DNA of 5,509 nt, from NCBI GenBank assembly GCA_039590215.1, contig JBDHFX010000136.1, positions 1 through 5,509 on the forward strand. The letters run 5' to 3'. A program made the position numbers and the translations under genes. The notes beneath the pieces are model-generated. The model worked only from the letters and a program-made list of their open reading frames with translations, had not been told where the DNA came from and did not search any database. This document shows, piece by piece, positions 4,042-5,509 of the stretch (within the stretch, counting starts at the first letter, position 1; the number at the start of each line of letters is the position of its first letter). The stretch is from CAMYLR01 sp039590215. Lineage in GTDB: Bacteria > Gemmatimonadota > Gemmatimonadetes > JACCXV01 > JAHWKZ01.

Positions 4042-5509
4042 TCAGCTCCCGGATTCCACGCGGTTCTCCATGGTTACGACCGTGACCCCGTCGCCGCCTT
4101 CGTTCCAATGCCCCACACGAAACCCCACCACGTAGGGGTGCTTCTGCAAAAGCTCGGCCACACGCCGCCGCAGGACACCCATTCCCTTGCCATGTATAAA
4201 CCGAATCGAGGCCCGACCGGTATGGTACGCTTGTTCGAGCGCGCCGGCGACCGGGAAGCTGACCTCGTCTGCGGTCATCCCGCGTAGGTCGACCTCGAGC
4301 GGCAACCCATCTTGCTCTTCGTCGCCAGGGGTAACTGCTTCTCCCGCAGATGACGGGGGCTCCGCACGATCCGAGGCACGTTCGATGAGCTCACATTCCG
4401 ACGCGCGACAACTGATCCGGATCTGCCCGGCTTTGACGGCCGCAACGTCCTCGCGGCGATCGAGGGCAACGACCTCGCCAACGACATCGTAGCGCGGGAT
4501 CCGAACCCGATCGCCGAGCTCGATCGGGACGACGCTCCGCTCCTGGGCGAGCACCTCCTGCTGGGCACGAAGCTCCGTTGCCGCTCGATCCGCCTCCTCG
4601 GCGAGCATCCGAGAGCGTCCCGCATCGGCTTCGGCCTCGGCGAGCTCCGCCGTGCGGCGCCGGAGCTTCTTCTGCTGGTCGCGCACCTCTCCGCGCAACC
4701 GATCGAGCTGGGCCTCGAGCTCCGCGAGCCGCCGTTCCGCCGCCTCGCGCTGTGACCGAGCTTCCGCGGTCTGACGAGCCGCACGAGCGGTGGCCGCTTC
4801 GCCAATCGCCCTGCGTTCGGCCTCCAGCGCCTGCTCTGCCGCGCGGTGCGCGGCTTCCTGTTCCGCCAGTCGGCCTACCACCTCCTCAACGTCACGCACC
4901 CCGCTCTCGAGCCGCTCGCGGGCGACTTCGACGATCTCGGGGCCGAACCCCCACCGCTCGGCCAACTCGATGCCAAACGAACGACCGGGAACGTTGCTCA
5001 CGAACCGATACCGCGGTTGGTTGCGCTCCACATCGTAGGCCAGTGACCCGTTGACGATGCCGTCGGTCGATTGGGCCAGCACCTTCAGCTCATGATAGTG
5101 AGTGGTAACGATCGTCCGAGCCCGACGATCGGTCCACGCCTCCAAAAGCGCCGACGCCAGTGCCGAACCCTCGGCGGGGTCGGTCGAAGCCCCGATCTCA
5201 TCGACCAATATCAGGCTGCCGTCGTGGGCCCCATCCCAAGCGGCTTTGAGCTTTGTCAGGTGCGCCGTGAACGTCGACAGGTCCTGCGCAATCGACTGCG
5301 TATCGCCGATGTCAGCGAACATTGAGTCGTGCCACGGAAGTCGCGTACCGCGGCCGACCGGTGGCACAATGCCGCTTTGAGCCATCAACGCCACGACGCC
5401 GATCGTCTTTAGGAGGACCGTTTTGCCGCCAGTGTTGGGACCGGTCACCACTAGCGTTCGCTCGTCCGGTCCGAGCTCGAGCGTCAGCGGGACCAGGTCG
5501 CCCACGCCG
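4042..5509 (-). CDS. mutS2: MutS2 (endonuclease MutS2), C-terminal part; 5' end beyond window
   Basis: MutS2 is a MutS-like ATPase that lacks the mismatch-recognition domain. Studies in Helicobacter and Thermus show suppression of recombination, and B. subtilis MutS2 acts on collided ribosomes. This fragment (487 residues counted from the GTG at 5503-5505; the frame stays open to the edge) shows, in order: Walker A TGPNTGGKT (21-29), signature-like STFTAHL (77-83), Walker B LILVDEI (98-104), histidine switch TTHYHEL (134-140), an Ala/Glu/Arg-rich coiled coil (about 205-325), a small KOW-like segment (about 329-372), an acidic linker, and a C-terminal Smr domain (about 403-480) with VDLRG and HGKGMG motifs. 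The Smr domain distinguishes it from MutS1. The catalytic ATPase residues look intact. The missing N-terminal core domain, probably about 300 residues, should lie to the right. The TGA stop at 4042-4044 is 2 nt from the dnaG ATG, indicating tight co-transcription. Confidence 0.97.
   Translation of the reverse strand, partial: GVGDLVPLTLELGPDERTLVVTGPNTGGKTVLLKTIGVVALMAQSGIVPPVGRGTRLPWHDSMFADIGDTQSIAQDLSTFTAHLTKLKAAWDGAHDGSLILVDEIGASTDPAEGSALASALLEAWTDRRARTIVTTHYHELKVLAQSTDGIVNGSLAYDVERNQPRYRFVSNVPGRSFGIELAERWGFGPEIVEVARERLESGVRDVEEVVGRLAEQEAAHRAAEQALEAERRAIGEAATARAARQTAEARSQREAAERRLAELEAQLDRLRGEVRDQQKKLRRRTAELAEAEADAGRSRMLAEEADRAATELRAQQEVLAQERSVVPIELGDRVRIPRYDVVGEVVALDRREDVAAVKAGQIRISCRASECELIERASDRAEPPSSAGEAVTPGDEEQDGLPLEVDLRGMTADEVSFPVAGALEQAYHTGRASIRFIHGKGMGVLRRRVAELLQKHPYVVGFRVGHWNEGGDGVTVVTMENRVESGS
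4046..4050 (-). promoter_or_regulatory. dnaG ribosome binding site inside mutS2
   Basis: GGGAG on the minus strand lies 6 nt before the dnaG ATG and overlaps the Gly-Ser codons just before the mutS2 stop. It decides between the ATG at 4037-4039 and an upstream in-frame ATG at 4106-4108. The overlap means ribosomes finishing mutS2 could feed dnaG initiation. Confidence 0.65.

Noticed and set aside
4040..4108. DnaG start 23 codons upstream of the chosen ATG
   Set aside because: The extra residues are Arg-rich, unlike any DnaG N-terminus, and overlap the end of mutS2. The ATG at 4037-4039 has an SD and the normal DnaG beginning.
895..5380. Numerous plus-strand reading frames of 60-160 codons opposite rpoD, dnaG and mutS2
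   Set aside because: They are low-complexity Arg/Ser/Pro-rich shadows of conserved minus-strand genes, with no recognisable domains.
5503..5505. GTG as the real start of the MutS2 protein
   Set aside because: The frame is open to the window edge, and MutS2 always has a large N-terminal region before Walker A. The gene is simply truncated by the window.

Overview
The window carries one strand of housekeeping genes, all read right to left (minus strand): mutS2 (3' part only) - dnaG - rpoD - a tRNA with anticodon CAT - a small predicted lipoprotein - tRNA-Val(CAC). The plus strand shows no convincing gene. The DNA is fairly GC-rich by eye. A separate DnaG/RpoD pair, an SD-led lipoprotein with a lipobox and a MutS2 with a C-terminal Smr domain indicate a bacterium, probably diderm. 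Parts of the DnaG TOPRIM region (VAPLGTSMT, then AYDGDTAG, then a long AFR helix) and the mutS2-dnaG-rpoD order remind me of Gemmatimonadota or a neighbouring lineage. That placement comes from memory and is weak.

Layout. Positions 4042-5509 hold the last ~490 codons of mutS2: ATPase, coiled coil and Smr domain. The N-terminal part lies beyond the right edge. dnaG (2273-4039) starts 2 nt after the mutS2 stop, with its ribosome binding site inside the mutS2 3' end. rpoD (840-2269) starts 3 nt after the dnaG stop, in the same reading frame. About 90 nt later comes the CAT-anticodon tRNA (677-749). A 153-residue lipoprotein (188-649) begins 27 nt after the tRNA. A short gap with a plausible promoter then precedes tRNA-Val(CAC) at 54-130, and a possible terminator stem lies at the left edge. 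No gene-free stretch exceeds about 100 nt.

The genes form a variant of the macromolecular-synthesis operon. In E. coli rpsU-dnaG-rpoD links translation, replication priming and transcription initiation; here mutS2 (recombination control or ribosome rescue) sits where rpsU would be.

The main anomaly is in rpoD. Its reading frame is broken near 1467, and the break coincides with loss of about 28 nt that should encode the region 2.2 segment ending FLDLI. Both halves are otherwise well conserved. Because this is the primary sigma factor, a consensus or assembly error is the most likely cause, but a real lesion should be checked. I see no defence system, mobile element, CRISPR array or other novel system; apart from the rpoD break and an unrecognised lipoprotein, this is an ordinary core-genome region.
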